Shown: positions 8,017 to 17,950, counted from the first letter of the stretch. The stretch is DNA of 64,000 nt from Candidatus Tenderia electrophaga (GCA_001447805.1 CP013099.1:3459181-3523180); one strand, 5' to 3'. Notes: generated by a model from the sequence alone, not told the origin. Numbers and translations are program-made.

Positions 8017-9213
8017 CTCACCTAAACCACCATTGGCTTGATTTTGGATTGTCTGCGTTATTGTCTCTGATGACACTGGATTACTAAAGAAATAGCCTTG
8101 GGCACTATCACAATTGAGCTGTCGCAATAGGTTGAGCTGCGCCTGACTTTCCACCCCTTCAGCCACCACTTGCATATTGAGTTCATGGCCTAGCAGGATG
8201 CAAGTCTTGACGATAGCCCTGGCCTCGGTGTCCTCGACCATATTGGCGACAAAGCTCTGATCTATCTTAAGCTCTGTGAATGGAACACGATGTAACTGTG
8301 ACAGTGACGAGTAACCTGTTCCGAAATCATCAATCGACAGGCGAATGCCTTTCAAACGCAAACGAGTGAGAATATCCAGAGAAGTCACCAGCTCCCCCAT
8401 CAATGCGCTCTCAGTCACCTCGAGCACCAGCATGTTTGGGTTCAGTCTTTTATCCGCTAATAGTTCAGCAAGATGCTCCGGCAAAGTGAGACTGGTAATA
8501 TTTTCAGCCGACACATTCACTGCGACCGGCAGCTGTAACCCGGCGTCTTGCCACTGCTGCTCCTGAACGACGGCTTTCTCAATCACCTGGTGTGTAAACT
8601 CGCCGATTAAACCATTCTTTTCAGCAACAGCGATAAAGCGATTCGGGTAGATCAAGCCCTGAGTGGGATGCTGCCAACGTGCCAGCGCCTCTACACCGCA
8701 AACAGCACCGCTGCCAATATCGAGCTTAGGCTGATAATGTAATGTCAGCTGATCGTTTTCTATCGCATCACGCAATTCCGCCGCAGTCACTTCAAACTCC
8801 GGCGCGGCCAAATCAATAGGCTTGTCTGTGATAACAAATGCCTTGAGCAGCTGCTGAAGCTGTTCCAGGGAAACGGGTTTGGGTAACGACCCTACTATCT
8901 CAAGCTGATGCGCCCTGGCCAGCTTTTCGGCTGCGTGTAATACACCGGAGTCTTGGCCGCTGATTAGTATCAAAGCAGGAGTGTGTGCCATTGAGGCCAT
9001 CCGTCGCATCACCTCAATGCCATCCATTTCCGGCATCTGAAGGTCCAGCAACAGAATAGAATTCGGTTCAACCACCTGTGTCTGTTCGAAGAACCGACTT
9101 GCCAAGGTATAGCCCTGGGCTTCGAAGCCGAACAAGTTCACTGCCTGACTGAGCAGTTCTACCAACGCTGGCTCGTCATCAATCACATAGACGGTCATCT
9201 CGCTCAAGACCAC
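8002..9213 (-). CDS. Response regulator with EAL domain (c-di-GMP phosphodiesterase)
   Basis: 403 aa. The receiver domain is residues 5-125 with the phosphoacceptor D57 in LLLDLQMPEMDG and the conserved K in SLPKP. The EAL domain is about 145-390 with intact catalytic motifs: EALARWQHP, DDFGTGYSSL, KIDQSFV, VAEGVE and QGYFF. It should hydrolyse c-di-GMP in the cytoplasm under control of phosphorylation, most likely by the kinase encoded just upstream, whose reading frame overlaps the start by 10 bp. The last residues LVST and the TGA stop are encoded by the end of an IS relic, so the natural C-terminus has been replaced. The EAL core itself is complete. Confidence 0.88.
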   Translation of the reverse strand: MVLSEMTVYVIDDEPALVELLSQAVNLFGFEAQGYTLASRFFEQTQVVEPNSILLLDLQMPEMDGIEVMRRMASMAHTPALILISGQDSGVLHAAEKLARAHQLEIVGSLPKPVSLEQLQQLLKAFVITDKPIDLAAPEFEVTAAELRDAIENDQLTLHYQPKLDIGSGAVCGVEALARWQHPTQGLIYPNRFIAVAEKNGLIGEFTHQVIEKAVVQEQQWQDAGLQLPVAVNVSAENITSLTLPEHLAELLADKRLNPNMLVLEVTESALMGELVTSLDILTRLRLKGIRLSIDDFGTGYSSLSQLHRVPFTELKIDQSFVANMVEDTEARAIVKTCILLGHELNMQVVAEGVESQAQLNLLRQLNCDSAQGYFFSNPVSSETITQTIQNQANGGLGELVST

Positions 9214-9572
9214 CCCCCTGATTCAGGACCTTCATCTGCTTCTATCAGCGCCCTTTCAATCAATGCTTCCTTACCTCTGCAGCTTGAAGCGTAATCTAAA
9301 TCCATACTCTGAATATGTTCTAGCAACCAGTTGCGTAAAAAATACAATACTTCATCGCTGGCAACCCCTCCTTGCTGAAATTGTTGTTTTATATCTTCGA
9401 GCTGCCTGATTAACAGTCGATGCACTTGGCGATGATTTTCGAGTTGAGGGTATTTGCAGGCAGTCATCATCGCTTCTTCACGACAAAAATGAGTCTCAGT
9501 GCAATACTGAAGTTCCTCGATAACGGCCTCGACATTTTCAAGCTTCAGGTGATCCGCCTCGCCTGCTTTTAT
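9204..9572 (-). pseudogene. C-terminal part of the hemerythrin domain, cut off by an in-frame TGA
   Basis: Reading straight on from the TGA at 9575-9573, the same frame stays open for 122 codons to 9204. It continues the hemerythrin fold: THFCREEA, PQLENHRQVH, then LEHIQSMDLDY. Together with H803 before the stop, these supply the full set of His, Glu and Asp ligands of a di-iron bacteriohemerythrin. As a separate gene it could start only at ATG 9470 (88 aa), which would lack the first ligands. So this is either the tail of a gene broken by one recent nonsense change (for example TTA to TGA), a readthrough product, or a sequencing error. Confidence 0.75.
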
Positions 9573-12011
9573 TCAGTGATTGAAAATTGCCAGTAACGCC
9601 TTGTGATCCTCGTCCATTGGCTCAATACCCGTGCTGAATTCTTCTGACCATATGATCGACGATAAATCTGGCTTTAGCTCAGCTCCAGATGACTGTCCAG
9701 GCTGATTATCTCCCATGATAGTTTGAATCTGTTGTGCCAACTCTGTCTGTGTATAGGGTTTTCTGAGCAAGTTAGCTTTAGAGCGTACCTGACCATCCGC
9801 CCCGACGACCTTCTCTGTGTAGCCGGAGGTTAGCAATACCTTAAGGCCTGGGTGGCTGCGAGTCGCCTGTTCAGCCAACTCATAACCATTCATGCTGCCT
9901 GGCATCACGACGTCACTGACTAACATCGCAACATCCGCTTCTGTCTTCAAACACGTCAACGCCTGATCTGCATTGTTTGCAGTAATAACTCGATAACCCA
10001 GTGAGCGCAATGAGATCTCCGCCAGTTTCAACAGGCTTTCTTCATCATCGACCACCAGAACGGTCCCGTGGCCACGAGGCAGCTTACTTGGCTGCTCGTT
10101 ATTTAGTACCGGCTTCTGGACTTGACCAATGGCACGCGGCAAATAGAGATGAATGGTAGTGCCGATACCCACCTCTGAATCAACCTTAATATAGCCTCCG
10201 GAACGTTTTACAAACCCAAATGCCATTGCCAGACCCAGGCCGGTGCCCTTGCCGTAAGGCTTGGTGGTAAAAAATGGCTCAAATACCTGATCCAGCTGCT
10301 CTGGAGGGATGCCGGTACCACTGTCGCTCACTGCCAGCTCTACATATTCCCCTGCTGTGGCACCTGCATTGATTGAGCAGTAATCCTCGTCGAGGATTCG
10401 ATTGCAGGTTTCCAAAGTGAGTCGACCGCCCCGCGGCATCGCATCTCGGGCATTGATGATCAGGTTGAGCAGAGTATCTTCGAGGTCGCCGGAATCAATA
10501 TTGCAAAGCCACAAATCTTCCGCCAAGTGAGACTCCACAATTACTTTCGGGGTCAATGAATGTGTAATTAGGCTATCCATTCCCTTTACAACACTGTTCA
10601 TGTCGGTGATAGCCGATTTATCAGACCGGCGGCGCGAGAAACCCAGTAAATTTTTGGTAAGCTCAGTCGCCCGCAATGCCGCTTTACGAGCCTCATCGAT
10701 ATGCCCCTGCGCCGCTTTATTATCCGTTATCGTCAAATTGAGTAAATCCAGGTTCCCTATAATGATGCCCAGAATATTATTAAAATCGTGAGCGATACCG
10801 CCCGTAAGTTGACCAATGGCGTCCATCTTTTGCGCGCGGCGTAAAGCATTCTCAGCCTGTTTTCGTTCCGTGATATTTTCGACCACCACCAAAATTTGTT
10901 GAATCGTGCCATCCCCAGATTGCAAAGGAACAGTCCGGTAAAAATGATATTGGTTATTATGAAAAAATTCGAAAGCGCATCCCTTGCCGTTAAAGGTCTC
11001 TTCATAATGGGAGCGAATGATCGCGGCATCTTCGCCATATATCTCATCCAGACTAAGACCTACAAAATCTTCTGGATCAAGTTGCTGATTCTTGAATTCC
11101 TGTCCGGATAAAAAACTAACTGTAAAATCGTGTTCTATGATCGCGACATAGGAGTTCGGATAATTTTCAGCGATAGTGTTTAGAAGTTTCTCGCTTTTTC
11201 GCAGATCTTCTTCAGCTTGCTTGCGTTCAGTAATATCCATTACTGCACCGATTGCATAGAGCAATTGGCCATCTGCATCTCGAATCATCCGGCCGCGGTC
11301 ATAAACCCACAGGGTCTCGCCATCTTTACGAATCAGCCGATGTTCCACTGAATACAGCCCCGTTTCCAGCCCTTTTTCCCAGGCCAATTTCATTGGCTCA
11401 GCATCGTCCGGATGTACATAGGTAAACCAGTCACTTAATGGCTGCGTGGTCGGCTCAGCGGGCAACCCAAGCAAACGGTTTAGAGAAGCATCACGCGTAT
11501 CATTGCCTGTGCTCATGTCAACACGCCAGGTGCCGGCATGGCTGGCCTCAAGCGCCCCCTGTAGCCGTTCGTTCGTCTCTAATACAATTTCCTGCAGATG
11601 ATATTTTTCAGTAACATCTCTAAACACCAACACCACTCCGGCAATATTGCCGTTGGTGTCTCGGATCGGTGCGGCGGAATCGGCTATTTGGTATTCAGCA
11701 CCGTCTTTAGCTATCAACATGGTGTGGTTAGCAAGGCCCACCGTTTTACCCAGCTCAAGCACTTTAGTAACTGGGTTTACCACAACCTCTTTTGTTTTTG
11801 CATTGACAATATTAAATACCTCGGTCAATGGCCTGCCTTGGGCGCTTTCAAAAGTCCAGCCGGTCAGCTTCTGGGCGGCTGGGTTAATTTGAGTCACATT
11901 GCCGTCGGTATCGGTCGCAATAACCCCGTCGCCAATCGAGTCGAGCGTAATGCGGAGGTTTTCTTCTTCCATCTTCAGCCCTTCATAAGTGTGAGCCATT
12001 AAACATAACAT
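9573..12011 (-). CDS. PAS-PAS-PAS histidine kinase with receiver and N-terminal half of a hemerythrin domain
   Basis: 812-aa soluble hybrid kinase. Three PAS domains lie at about 17-135, 150-262 and 275-383. The phosphoacceptor H408 is in GGIAHDFNN, followed by an HATPase domain with the N-box NLIINARDAM (about 516-525), DSGTGIPP and GKGTGLGLA. The receiver is about 649-765 (D700 in MLVSDVVMPG). From 788 the hemerythrin start reads WSEEFSTGIEPMDEDHKALL, and the frame then hits TGA. It probably senses O2 or redox state through PAS and hemerythrin and signals to the EAL protein downstream. No membrane segment is present. The first PAS starts almost at the N-terminus, so upstream domains may have been lost. 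The 240 bp before it hold no gene. Confidence 0.85.
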   Translation of the reverse strand: MLCLMAHTYEGLKMEEENLRITLDSIGDGVIATDTDGNVTQINPAAQKLTGWTFESAQGRPLTEVFNIVNAKTKEVVVNPVTKVLELGKTVGLANHTMLIAKDGAEYQIADSAAPIRDTNGNIAGVVLVFRDVTEKYHLQEIVLETNERLQGALEASHAGTWRVDMSTGNDTRDASLNRLLGLPAEPTTQPLSDWFTYVHPDDAEPMKLAWEKGLETGLYSVEHRLIRKDGETLWVYDRGRMIRDADGQLLYAIGAVMDITERKQAEEDLRKSEKLLNTIAENYPNSYVAIIEHDFTVSFLSGQEFKNQQLDPEDFVGLSLDEIYGEDAAIIRSHYEETFNGKGCAFEFFHNNQYHFYRTVPLQSGDGTIQQILVVVENITERKQAENALRRAQKMDAIGQLTGGIAHDFNNILGIIIGNLDLLNLTITDNKAAQGHIDEARKAALRATELTKNLLGFSRRRSDKSAITDMNSVVKGMDSLITHSLTPKVIVESHLAEDLWLCNIDSGDLEDTLLNLIINARDAMPRGGRLTLETCNRILDEDYCSINAGATAGEYVELAVSDSGTGIPPEQLDQVFEPFFTTKPYGKGTGLGLAMAFGFVKRSGGYIKVDSEVGIGTTIHLYLPRAIGQVQKPVLNNEQPSKLPRGHGTVLVVDDEESLLKLAEISLRSLGYRVITANNADQALTCLKTEADVAMLVSDVVMPGSMNGYELAEQATRSHPGLKVLLTSGYTEKVVGADGQVRSKANLLRKPYTQTELAQQIQTIMGDNQPGQSSGAELKPDLSSIIWSEEFSTGIEPMDEDHKALLAIFNH

Positions 12012-12250
12012 TCAGCTCAGACTGCTGGGCGTTGGTTTGAAGATGAAACGTAGTGAAGTAATTCATCTTTGATTCTCTTTTGTTTCGAACAAAATAAACG
12101 TAATAACTCGCGACTCAGAATCAGGCTTACCCACCTTTAAGTAAGGGCTTGTCAAGCGTGCCTGCAGTGGCTGATACGATCCGGGCCGGATTAAGACTAG
12201 CTATATAAATGAAAATATTCCCTTGAAATAATATAAAAAAGTTATCTAAA

Positions 12251-12810
12251 TTAGTTTCGACTTGATCTGACACCTGAGTTGAAAAAGTGTGGGTTGCCGG
12301 TTTTGATGGAGCTGCTAACTGACTATAAAAGGCCAGAAAGGTAACCCTTATGTCAAATAGTAACGAGAGAATCATTAAACACAAGGTCGGCCTGTTGAAT
12401 TTGGCCGAAGAGTGGGTCAACGTGTCGCAAGCCTGCACGGTGATGGGGCCGCCGCGCGGCACCTTGTATCGCTACAAAGCGGCCGTCGAACACGGTGGCG
12501 TTGATGCGCTGCCGGAAAACACCCGCCGCAAGCCCAATCTCACGGGCCGGACGGATGAGGCAACCGAGGCGGTATGCTATTGATTTTCCTGCTCATGGTT
12601 AGGTGCGCACCAGAAACGAGCTGAGGAAACAGCGTTTTTGTTTTCCCCGCCGGTGTGCGCGGGGCCTGGTTGAGCCATGGGCCGGCCTGCTTCCGGGATC
12701 GCCTGAAGGCGCTGGAACGGAAGGTTGCCGAGGAAGGCACTGTCCTGACCGAGGCGCGGGTCGCTGCCCTGGAGCGCAAAAAGATTGAATGAGATGCTGG
12801 GAATGCTACA
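12251..12810 (+). pseudogene. Decayed IS481-like transposase with its left end
   Basis: The left end TTAGTTTCGACTTGATCTGA at 12251 is followed by a leader and an ATG at 12350. The first 77 codons read as an IS481-type helix-turn-helix N-terminus (SNERIIKHKVGLLNLAEEW, then VSQACTVMG). After that the frame breaks. VRTRNELRKQ (from about 12603) and RLKALERKVAEEGTVL (from about 12700), in other frames, are later parts of the same transposase, with stops and frameshifts between them; the catalytic DDE part is missing. It is the counterpart, in opposite orientation, of 7882-8016. Confidence 0.7.
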
Positions 12811-12992
12811 GCGTCGAAGTGCCAAGCTTTCCGTTAACCAAGGGGGGCACCGTTGAAAATTGCCAAATTCTTTAATACATCAAAGAAGAACTATTTGCCT
12901 TCCTCCTATTGCGCTCTAACGCTCGCGGTGAGCGGCAGGGCGGAGCAGCGCACGGCCTGCGCCAAGATGAGCGAAGCGAACGCGAAAGCCTG

Positions 12993-13076
12993 GGATCAGG
13001 CCTTGCCCTTTGTCTTTGCCTTCGCCACGCTCCGGCTGACCCTGGTTCGGGGTAGGCAAAGGGCAAGGCCTGATCC
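12993..13076. repeat. Perfect 20-bp inverted repeat with 44-bp loop
   Basis: GGATCAGGCCTTGCCCTTTG at 12993-13012 is mirrored exactly by its reverse complement at 13057-13076. A diverged single arm with the same continuation (CTCCGGCTGAC) occurs near 7679-7725. It lies between IS debris and the chemoreceptor gene; the rest of 12811-13157 has no credible gene. Could be a small non-autonomous element or, less likely, a terminator. Confidence 0.55.
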
Positions 13077-13157
13077 TGTTGCGTGTGCTATCAATAAAAA
13101 TTCCGGGCCAGCATAAAGCTGACCCGAATTCTGTTTACCTAAGAAGTTTTAAAAAAA

Positions 13158-15188
13158 CTAAACCTTGAACTGACCTACCAAGCCTCGCAATTGCTCACTA
13201 AGTCTTGCCAGCTCATTACTGGAAATAGAGATCTGCTGAGATCCAGTTGAGGTCTGTTCAGAGATGCTCTGGATATTCACCACACTACGATTTATCTCCT
13301 CGGCAACCGCTGTCTGCTCCTCTGAAGCCGTCGCAATCTGAGTATTCATTTTCAGGATAGTATCCACCGCAGTGGTAATAGAGTTCAACGATGCGCCCGC
13401 CTCCTGTGCTTTCGACACAGTCTCACTGGCACGCCCTTTACTCTGCTCCATCGAATACACAGCATTCTCTGCACCATTTTGTAGTGCGGCAATCAGCGTT
13501 TCAATCTCCTGAGTGGACTCCTGAGTACGTTGTGCCAACGTTCTGACTTCATCAGCTACGACCGCAAAGCCTCGTCCCATTTCACCCGCACGCGCTGCCT
13601 CGATCGCCGCGTTCAGTGCCAACAAGTTTGTCTGGTCTGCGATATCTTTGATAACATCCAGCACAGTGCCAATATTTTCACTGTCATCTTTAAGTTGACT
13701 GATCACACCTGCAGAGCTTTCAACCTCTTTAGCCAATAACTCAATAGCAGAGACGGTACTGCTAACCACCTGGTTACCCGCTTGTGCCTCATTATTTGCC
13801 TCACCCGCAGCGGTAGACGCCTGTTCCGCACTTTGTGCAACCTCCTGCGCCGTTGCCGTCATCTCAGTAATCGCAGAGGCCACCTGTGTAGTCATCATCT
13901 TCTGATTCTCTACACCGGTAGAGGTTTGTTCAGTCGTTGCGGCCATCTCTTCGGAAGCCGATGCCAACTGAACGGTTGCGCCACTGATCTCGCGAATGAG
14001 TCCTTGCAACTTATCGAGAAACTGATTGAAGTTGTTTCCCATATCACCAATCTCATCCTGAGTATTCACGGGAATGCGTTTGGTTAGATCACCCTCACCT
14101 TCCGCAATATCCTTCAGCATCTTGTTGGTTGCATTCAATGGACCATAAATGCCCCGTATTACAATCGTTGCGACAACCAGGCCAACCACGATGGCCAAAA
14201 CAGTTCCAATCACCGTCACGCTGGTCGCGAACATGGAGGTTTCTTCCTGGTCCTGGGTACGCACACCAATCAGCACCTCTTCAGCATCGATAAGATCCTG
14301 CAATTTAACCCGTAATCCATCCATGATGGTTTTTCCCTTGCCGGTTTTCATCATGTGCGCAATATCTTCAATGCTGGCGTCATGCTGATTCATTGCACGG
14401 CGCGCTTCGATCTCAGGATCAGCCGCCTTTTCCATCCACGCATCGACTCTGTCTTCAACACGTTGAACATCAGCATCTGTAACTGCCGTACCACGTACGG
14501 CACGACGTAAATCCGCTAGATGAGCCTTGAAGGATTTATTCCCTTTGATATAAGGCTCCAAAGACTCTTCCTTGCCAGACAACAAAAAGCCACGCTGCCC
14601 CGTTTCCATATTCACTAGATCAAGCGTTGTCACCGCCACCAGAAACTGACCGCGCTCACTGTCACCAAACTTTCTTTCCAGCACACCAAGCGCTTCACGA
14701 ATACTGTCAAAAATCTCTTTACCCACAGTGCGGGAGGAAATCTCTTTAAAGTGAGCCCTCGCCTCAACCCCCTCAGTGACTTCACGACGGGCGGCTATCT
14801 CAGGTTCAGCCACCTCGGCCAACCAGCGCCCCTTCATCGCTGCGACTTCTTTCCAACGAGCCACCTGTGCAGGGTTATCACTAGTCAGCTCCTGGCCTTT
14901 TATAATAAGTTCGTCAAACACCTTTTGCCCAGCGTGATAGGGCTCCAGGTATTCATGCTCGCCTGTAATCATAAAACCGCGCAGGCCAGTCTCCATGTCT
15001 ACCATGGCCGCACCCACGGACTCAGCATTACGTATCACTTCATAGGTGTGATTCACCCACTTGGATGACTTAACCAAAGAATTAACACTGACAAATACCA
15101 CTGAAGAGACAACGGCCATTAACAACAGAATGACAGCAAAACCACCACCTAATTTAATGCTAAGCTTCATTCGATTCAGAACGTTCAT
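13158..15188 (-). CDS. Methyl-accepting chemotaxis protein with two CHASE3-like sensor segments
   Basis: 676 aa from ATG 15188, chosen because GAGGT lies six bases upstream. TM1 is about residues 10-32 ([20 protein letters not shown]). The periplasmic part contains two related CHASE3-type repeats, each with the hallmark [13 protein letters not shown] or [15 protein letters not shown]2 is about 325-350 ([20 protein letters not shown]), then a HAMP linker and the methyl-accepting signalling domain with the hairpin tip [25 protein letters not shown] split across its conserved core (tip Glu and Arg residues present). It relays an extracellular signal to CheW/CheA, none of which is nearby. There is no C-terminal CheR-tethering pentapeptide; it ends GLVGQFKV. 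The 240 bp upstream carry only its promoter. Confidence 0.92.
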   Translation of the reverse strand: MNVLNRMKLSIKLGGGFAVILLLMAVVSSVVFVSVNSLVKSSKWVNHTYEVIRNAESVGAAMVDMETGLRGFMITGEHEYLEPYHAGQKVFDELIIKGQELTSDNPAQVARWKEVAAMKGRWLAEVAEPEIAARREVTEGVEARAHFKEISSRTVGKEIFDSIREALGVLERKFGDSERGQFLVAVTTLDLVNMETGQRGFLLSGKEESLEPYIKGNKSFKAHLADLRRAVRGTAVTDADVQRVEDRVDAWMEKAADPEIEARRAMNQHDASIEDIAHMMKTGKGKTIMDGLRVKLQDLIDAEEVLIGVRTQDQEETSMFATSVTVIGTVLAIVVGLVVATIVIRGIYGPLNATNKMLKDIAEGEGDLTKRIPVNTQDEIGDMGNNFNQFLDKLQGLIREISGATVQLASASEEMAATTEQTSTGVENQKMMTTQVASAITEMTATAQEVAQSAEQASTAAGEANNEAQAGNQVVSSTVSAIELLAKEVESSAGVISQLKDDSENIGTVLDVIKDIADQTNLLALNAAIEAARAGEMGRGFAVVADEVRTLAQRTQESTQEIETLIAALQNGAENAVYSMEQSKGRASETVSKAQEAGASLNSITTAVDTILKMNTQIATASEEQTAVAEEINRSVVNIQSISEQTSTGSQQISISSNELARLSEQLRGLVGQFKV

Positions 15189-15429
15189 GAATACCTCACA
15201 CATCCATATTTATGAATTACGGGACCGTCTATTCATTCGGCTGAATCAGGCTTTTATTTAACAGATAAAAAATGAGCGTTTTGTTGAAAAACAATAATAT
15301 ACAGACGGTTTTGTACGGCAATTAACCCAAGCTACTGAATCTTAATAAGTAAACAAAGTGATACGGGATAGACCAAAACAAATAATAAAGGTCGGGTAAT
15401 CAGGGGCAGACCACGATGGGTAATCAGCA

Positions 15430-15705
15430 GGTAATCAGAACAATGCCGAGGGGAAGAGCAATGCTCTAATCACTCCGCATGAACAATATCTGCGATTAGA
15501 CAAACCATCGCTGAAACGGCGCAAAGCCTACCGTGATCTATTCAAGGCATATATTGATGGTGAGATTGATAATCAAATAAGGTCGGCCACCAATGGCAGT
15601 TATGTGCTTGGCAATGATAAGTTTCAGGAACAGATAGCAAGCATGTTGGGGTGTCGAGTAACAAAAGGCAAAGCAGGGCGGCCGAAATTAAGGGAGACAG
15701 ACTAA
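15430..15705 (+). pseudogene. C-terminal fragment of a REP-associated (IS200-like) tyrosine transposase
   Basis: An open frame without a start reads EGKSNALITPHEQYLRLD, then RKAYRDLFKAYIDGEID, SATNGSYVLGNDKFQEQI and finally GCRVTKGKAGRPK before TAA at 15703-15705. This is the end of a RAYT/Y1 transposase (LITPHxxYL and GRP tail). The catalytic HUH and Tyr parts are absent, so it is a dead remnant. The following 250 bp to 15959 contain no gene. Confidence 0.7.
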
Positions 15706-15959
15706 TAATCGTCGTCTGTCCCTTATATGGTCTGCTTATTAAAGCTGGGGCGACTAAATCCATGATCGTGTCGGCAAGCTCAATGCCCCCCAGGTCGATA
15801 CCTCGGGTGCCGGGCGGGTTATCCAAGTGTAACAATAAGGTATACAGCCTATCCGAAAAGCCGGCACAGCCCGGCTGGAACGCTCAGACCAAAACGGGCT
15901 GCCAGGCGCGAAATATTGTCTATGCTGTAGGGAAGACATCACGACACAAGGAGGGCGTT

Positions 15960-16625
15960 ATGGCTAAGTCGATTCTGATAATCGTAACCAGTCACGGCCG
16001 GATTGACGCGCAGCATCGTACCGGCCTCTGGTTCGAGGAGTTCGCAGCGCCCTACACCCTGTTCAAGCAAGCGGGCTACCAGGTGACGGTGGCTAGTCCC
16101 GCCGGTGGGGATACCCCCATCGATCCGCGCAGCCTGGAGGGCTATGAGGCCACGCCTGAAAACGAAGCGGCGCAATCGGCGTTACAGCAACGCCCGCACC
16201 TCGATGAGGGATTCACGGCCGATGATTATGACGCCGTATTCTTTCCCGGCGGCCACGGCACCATGTTCGATCTGCCGGATAGTCCTCAGGTGCAACGCCT
16301 GGTCAAGGAGTTTTTCGTGCGCAACAAGGTCATCGCCGCTGTCTGTCACGGGCCCGCCTGTCTGGTCAACGTGGTGCGGAAAGACGGCGAGCCACTGGTG
16401 CGCGGCAAGCGGATCGCGGCCTTTACCGACAGCGAAGAGCGCGCCGTGGAGCTGGATCAAGCTATGCCCTTTTTGTTGGAAAGCAAGCTGCGCGAGCAGG
16501 GCGCGCACGTGGTGGCGGCGGAAGACTGGCAGGATAACGTGGTGGTGGACGGCAATCTCGTGACCGGCCAAAATCCCCAGTCCAGCGCCAGCGCGGCCAG
16601 GGCGGTAATTGAGCTGTTGTCTTAA
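15960..16625 (+). CDS. DJ-1/PfpI family protein (Hsp31/glyoxalase III-like)
   Basis: 221 aa from ATG 15960, preceded by AAGGAGG six bases upstream; an open extension to 15651 has no ribosome site and was rejected. The class I glutamine-amidotransferase-like fold shows the nucleophile elbow AAVCHGPACL, an upstream acidic/Gly loop FFPGGHGTMFD, and the motif HGRIDAQHRTGLWFEE near the N-terminus. That last motif is typical of the type related to Hsp31 and GATase1 PfpI. Likely roles are methylglyoxal detoxification or stress protection in the cytosol. The next gene starts 51 bp downstream with its own strong ribosome site. Confidence 0.85.
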   Translation: MAKSILIIVTSHGRIDAQHRTGLWFEEFAAPYTLFKQAGYQVTVASPAGGDTPIDPRSLEGYEATPENEAAQSALQQRPHLDEGFTADDYDAVFFPGGHGTMFDLPDSPQVQRLVKEFFVRNKVIAAVCHGPACLVNVVRKDGEPLVRGKRIAAFTDSEERAVELDQAMPFLLESKLREQGAHVVAAEDWQDNVVVDGNLVTGQNPQSSASAARAVIELLS

Positions 16626-16676
16626 GCTCTCGCAATCACGGCGATCGCACCTTATTTATTCAGCAAGGAGGCGGAT

Positions 16677-17207
16677 ATGGCAATGTCCTTAGTGTTTGGC
16701 GAGCGCTCCCTCAGCAAAGTGGCCGCGCTATTCAGTGAAAAGCAAGGTGCCCAGGCGGCGGCGGAGCAAGTGATTCATGATGTGGGTATACGATCGGATC
16801 AAGTGAAGGTGGTGCATCCCGGCGACACGGCGCTGGGCCCCAAACTGGAGCCGGAAAGCCAGGGCATCTATCACACAATCATCAGGGCCCATGCAGCGTT
16901 GGGCTTGGCCGGTCTGGTCGCAGGGCTTCTCATCGGTGGCGCCTTGCTGTTGGCCGAACTGCCCTTGGCGGCAGCCAGCCCTTACCTTACCGTGGTGCTT
17001 ACCACAATCTTTGGCGGTGTGGTCGGCCTTATGGTCGGAGGGTTGGTGGCGATCCGGCCCGATCATGACAAAATGATCGTTAAGGTGGAAGAGGGGGTGC
17101 ACAGCGGCCGCTCAGCGGTCATAGTCCATGCCGATGATCATGAGCAGGAACGGCGGGCCCAGGAGGTCCTGCAGCACTCCGGTGGCGATGTAGTGAAAAC
17201 GCTTTAA
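16677..17207 (+). CDS. Two-span membrane protein with a general-stress-type N-terminus
   Basis: 176 aa; AAGGAGG stands upstream of the ATG at 16677. Residues 12-60 (AALFSEKQGAQAAAEQVIHD onward) look like the short domain of GspM/general stress 17M-like proteins, which flank glycine-rich membrane hairpins. Two transmembrane segments follow at about 70-94 (LGLAGLVAGLLIGGALLLAE) and 101-125 (LTTIFGGVVGLMVGGLVAI), then a soluble tail. No enzymatic motif. Probably co-transcribed with the PfpI gene and stress related; function unknown. Confidence 0.65.
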   Translation: MAMSLVFGERSLSKVAALFSEKQGAQAAAEQVIHDVGIRSDQVKVVHPGDTALGPKLEPESQGIYHTIIRAHAALGLAGLVAGLLIGGALLLAELPLAAASPYLTVVLTTIFGGVVGLMVGGLVAIRPDHDKMIVKVEEGVHSGRSAVIVHADDHEQERRAQEVLQHSGGDVVKTL

Positions 17208-17215
17208 GTGAGGGG

Positions 17216-17260
17216 GCTTGAGCAAACGGGACGGAGGTTTACTCCGTTCCCTTTGCTTGA
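17216..17260. terminator. Convergent rho-independent terminator
   Basis: An imperfect hairpin with arms of about 19 bases (GCTTGAGCAAACGGGACGGA paired with CCGTTCCCTTTGCTTGA) lies between the convergent genes 16677-17207 and 17262-17774, with T-rich sequence on the right side. It can serve both strands. Confidence 0.65.
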
Positions 17261-17261
17261 T

Positions 17262-17774
17262 TTAACCATTTGCCGTGAAGGCCTCATGAAAAGTGACCAC
17301 CCCGTGCGGAATGTGCCCGTCGAAAGACAAGGCGAAGAATACCTCCGGCGGCACTCCCTCGCACACAAGTTCTGGGACATTCCGAAACCCGAATTTTCTG
17401 TAGTAATCCGGATGTCCAACCAGACAACATCCTCCCGCATGCAGTTCTCGAAGCCGTGACAAGCCTTCATTTATCAGCGCCTTGCCCACACCCTGCCGTT
17501 GGAACTCGGGTAATACTGATACAGGCCCGAGCGCGTACCACCCTCGCGTGCCATCCGAAATCGTGAGCGGCGAAAAGGCGATATGCCCAATCACGCGCCC
17601 ATCTACTTCTGCCACCAGCGAGATAGAGAGAGCGTTTGCGGCACGCAGGGCCTCGATAATAAAGTGCTCAGTCTGGTTGCTAATCTTAAGAGACTTAAAG
17701 GCCGCGACCGTCACATCGGTTATCGCTGTGACATCAGCAACGGTTTCGCTTCTTATAGTAAGCTTCAGGTTCAT
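17262..17774 (-). CDS. GNAT-family N-acetyltransferase (YhbS type)
   Basis: 170 aa. The GNAT core shows RGWYALGPVSVLPEFQRQGV followed by GKALINEGL, i.e. the Q-x-x-G-x-G/A acetyl-CoA pyrophosphate loop at about residues 91-98. Later GHPDYYRKFGFRN and the tail matching YhbS-like proteins identify the subgroup. The acceptor substrate is unknown. Single gene, convergent with 16677-17207 and sharing its terminator. Confidence 0.85.
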   Translation of the reverse strand: MNLKLTIRSETVADVTAITDVTVAAFKSLKISNQTEHFIIEALRAANALSISLVAEVDGRVIGHIAFSPLTISDGTRGWYALGPVSVLPEFQRQGVGKALINEGLSRLRELHAGGCCLVGHPDYYRKFGFRNVPELVCEGVPPEVFFALSFDGHIPHGVVTFHEAFTANG

Positions 17775-17821
17775 GAGTATCTCGCCGGGCTAATAATACG
17801 GTGCCTTCATCTTTATCCTAG

Positions 17822-17950
17822 CATTGCCGCCTTTGCTCAGGACAGCACCATCGCGCAGCGCGTGTGGAGGCATAGCGCGCCGGCTTGAGGTCGTGCAAGC
17901 CTGGGATCACCAAAGCTTGGGGGAGGTTTACGCTGACCCCATTGATGGGT
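17822..17950. repeat. Diverged copy of sequence 35270-35351 plus dispersed TGACCCCATTGA motif
   Basis: CAGGACAGCACCATC and the following 45 bases match 35289-35351 with a few changes. On the minus strand both encode DLKP-[AV]-RYA-[SA]-TR, so this is the relic of the last codons of a gene like 35287-35511. It runs into CTGACCCCATTGATGGG at 17933-17949, one copy of a motif found at several IS borders here. The rest of 17775-18117 has no gene. Confidence 0.55.
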
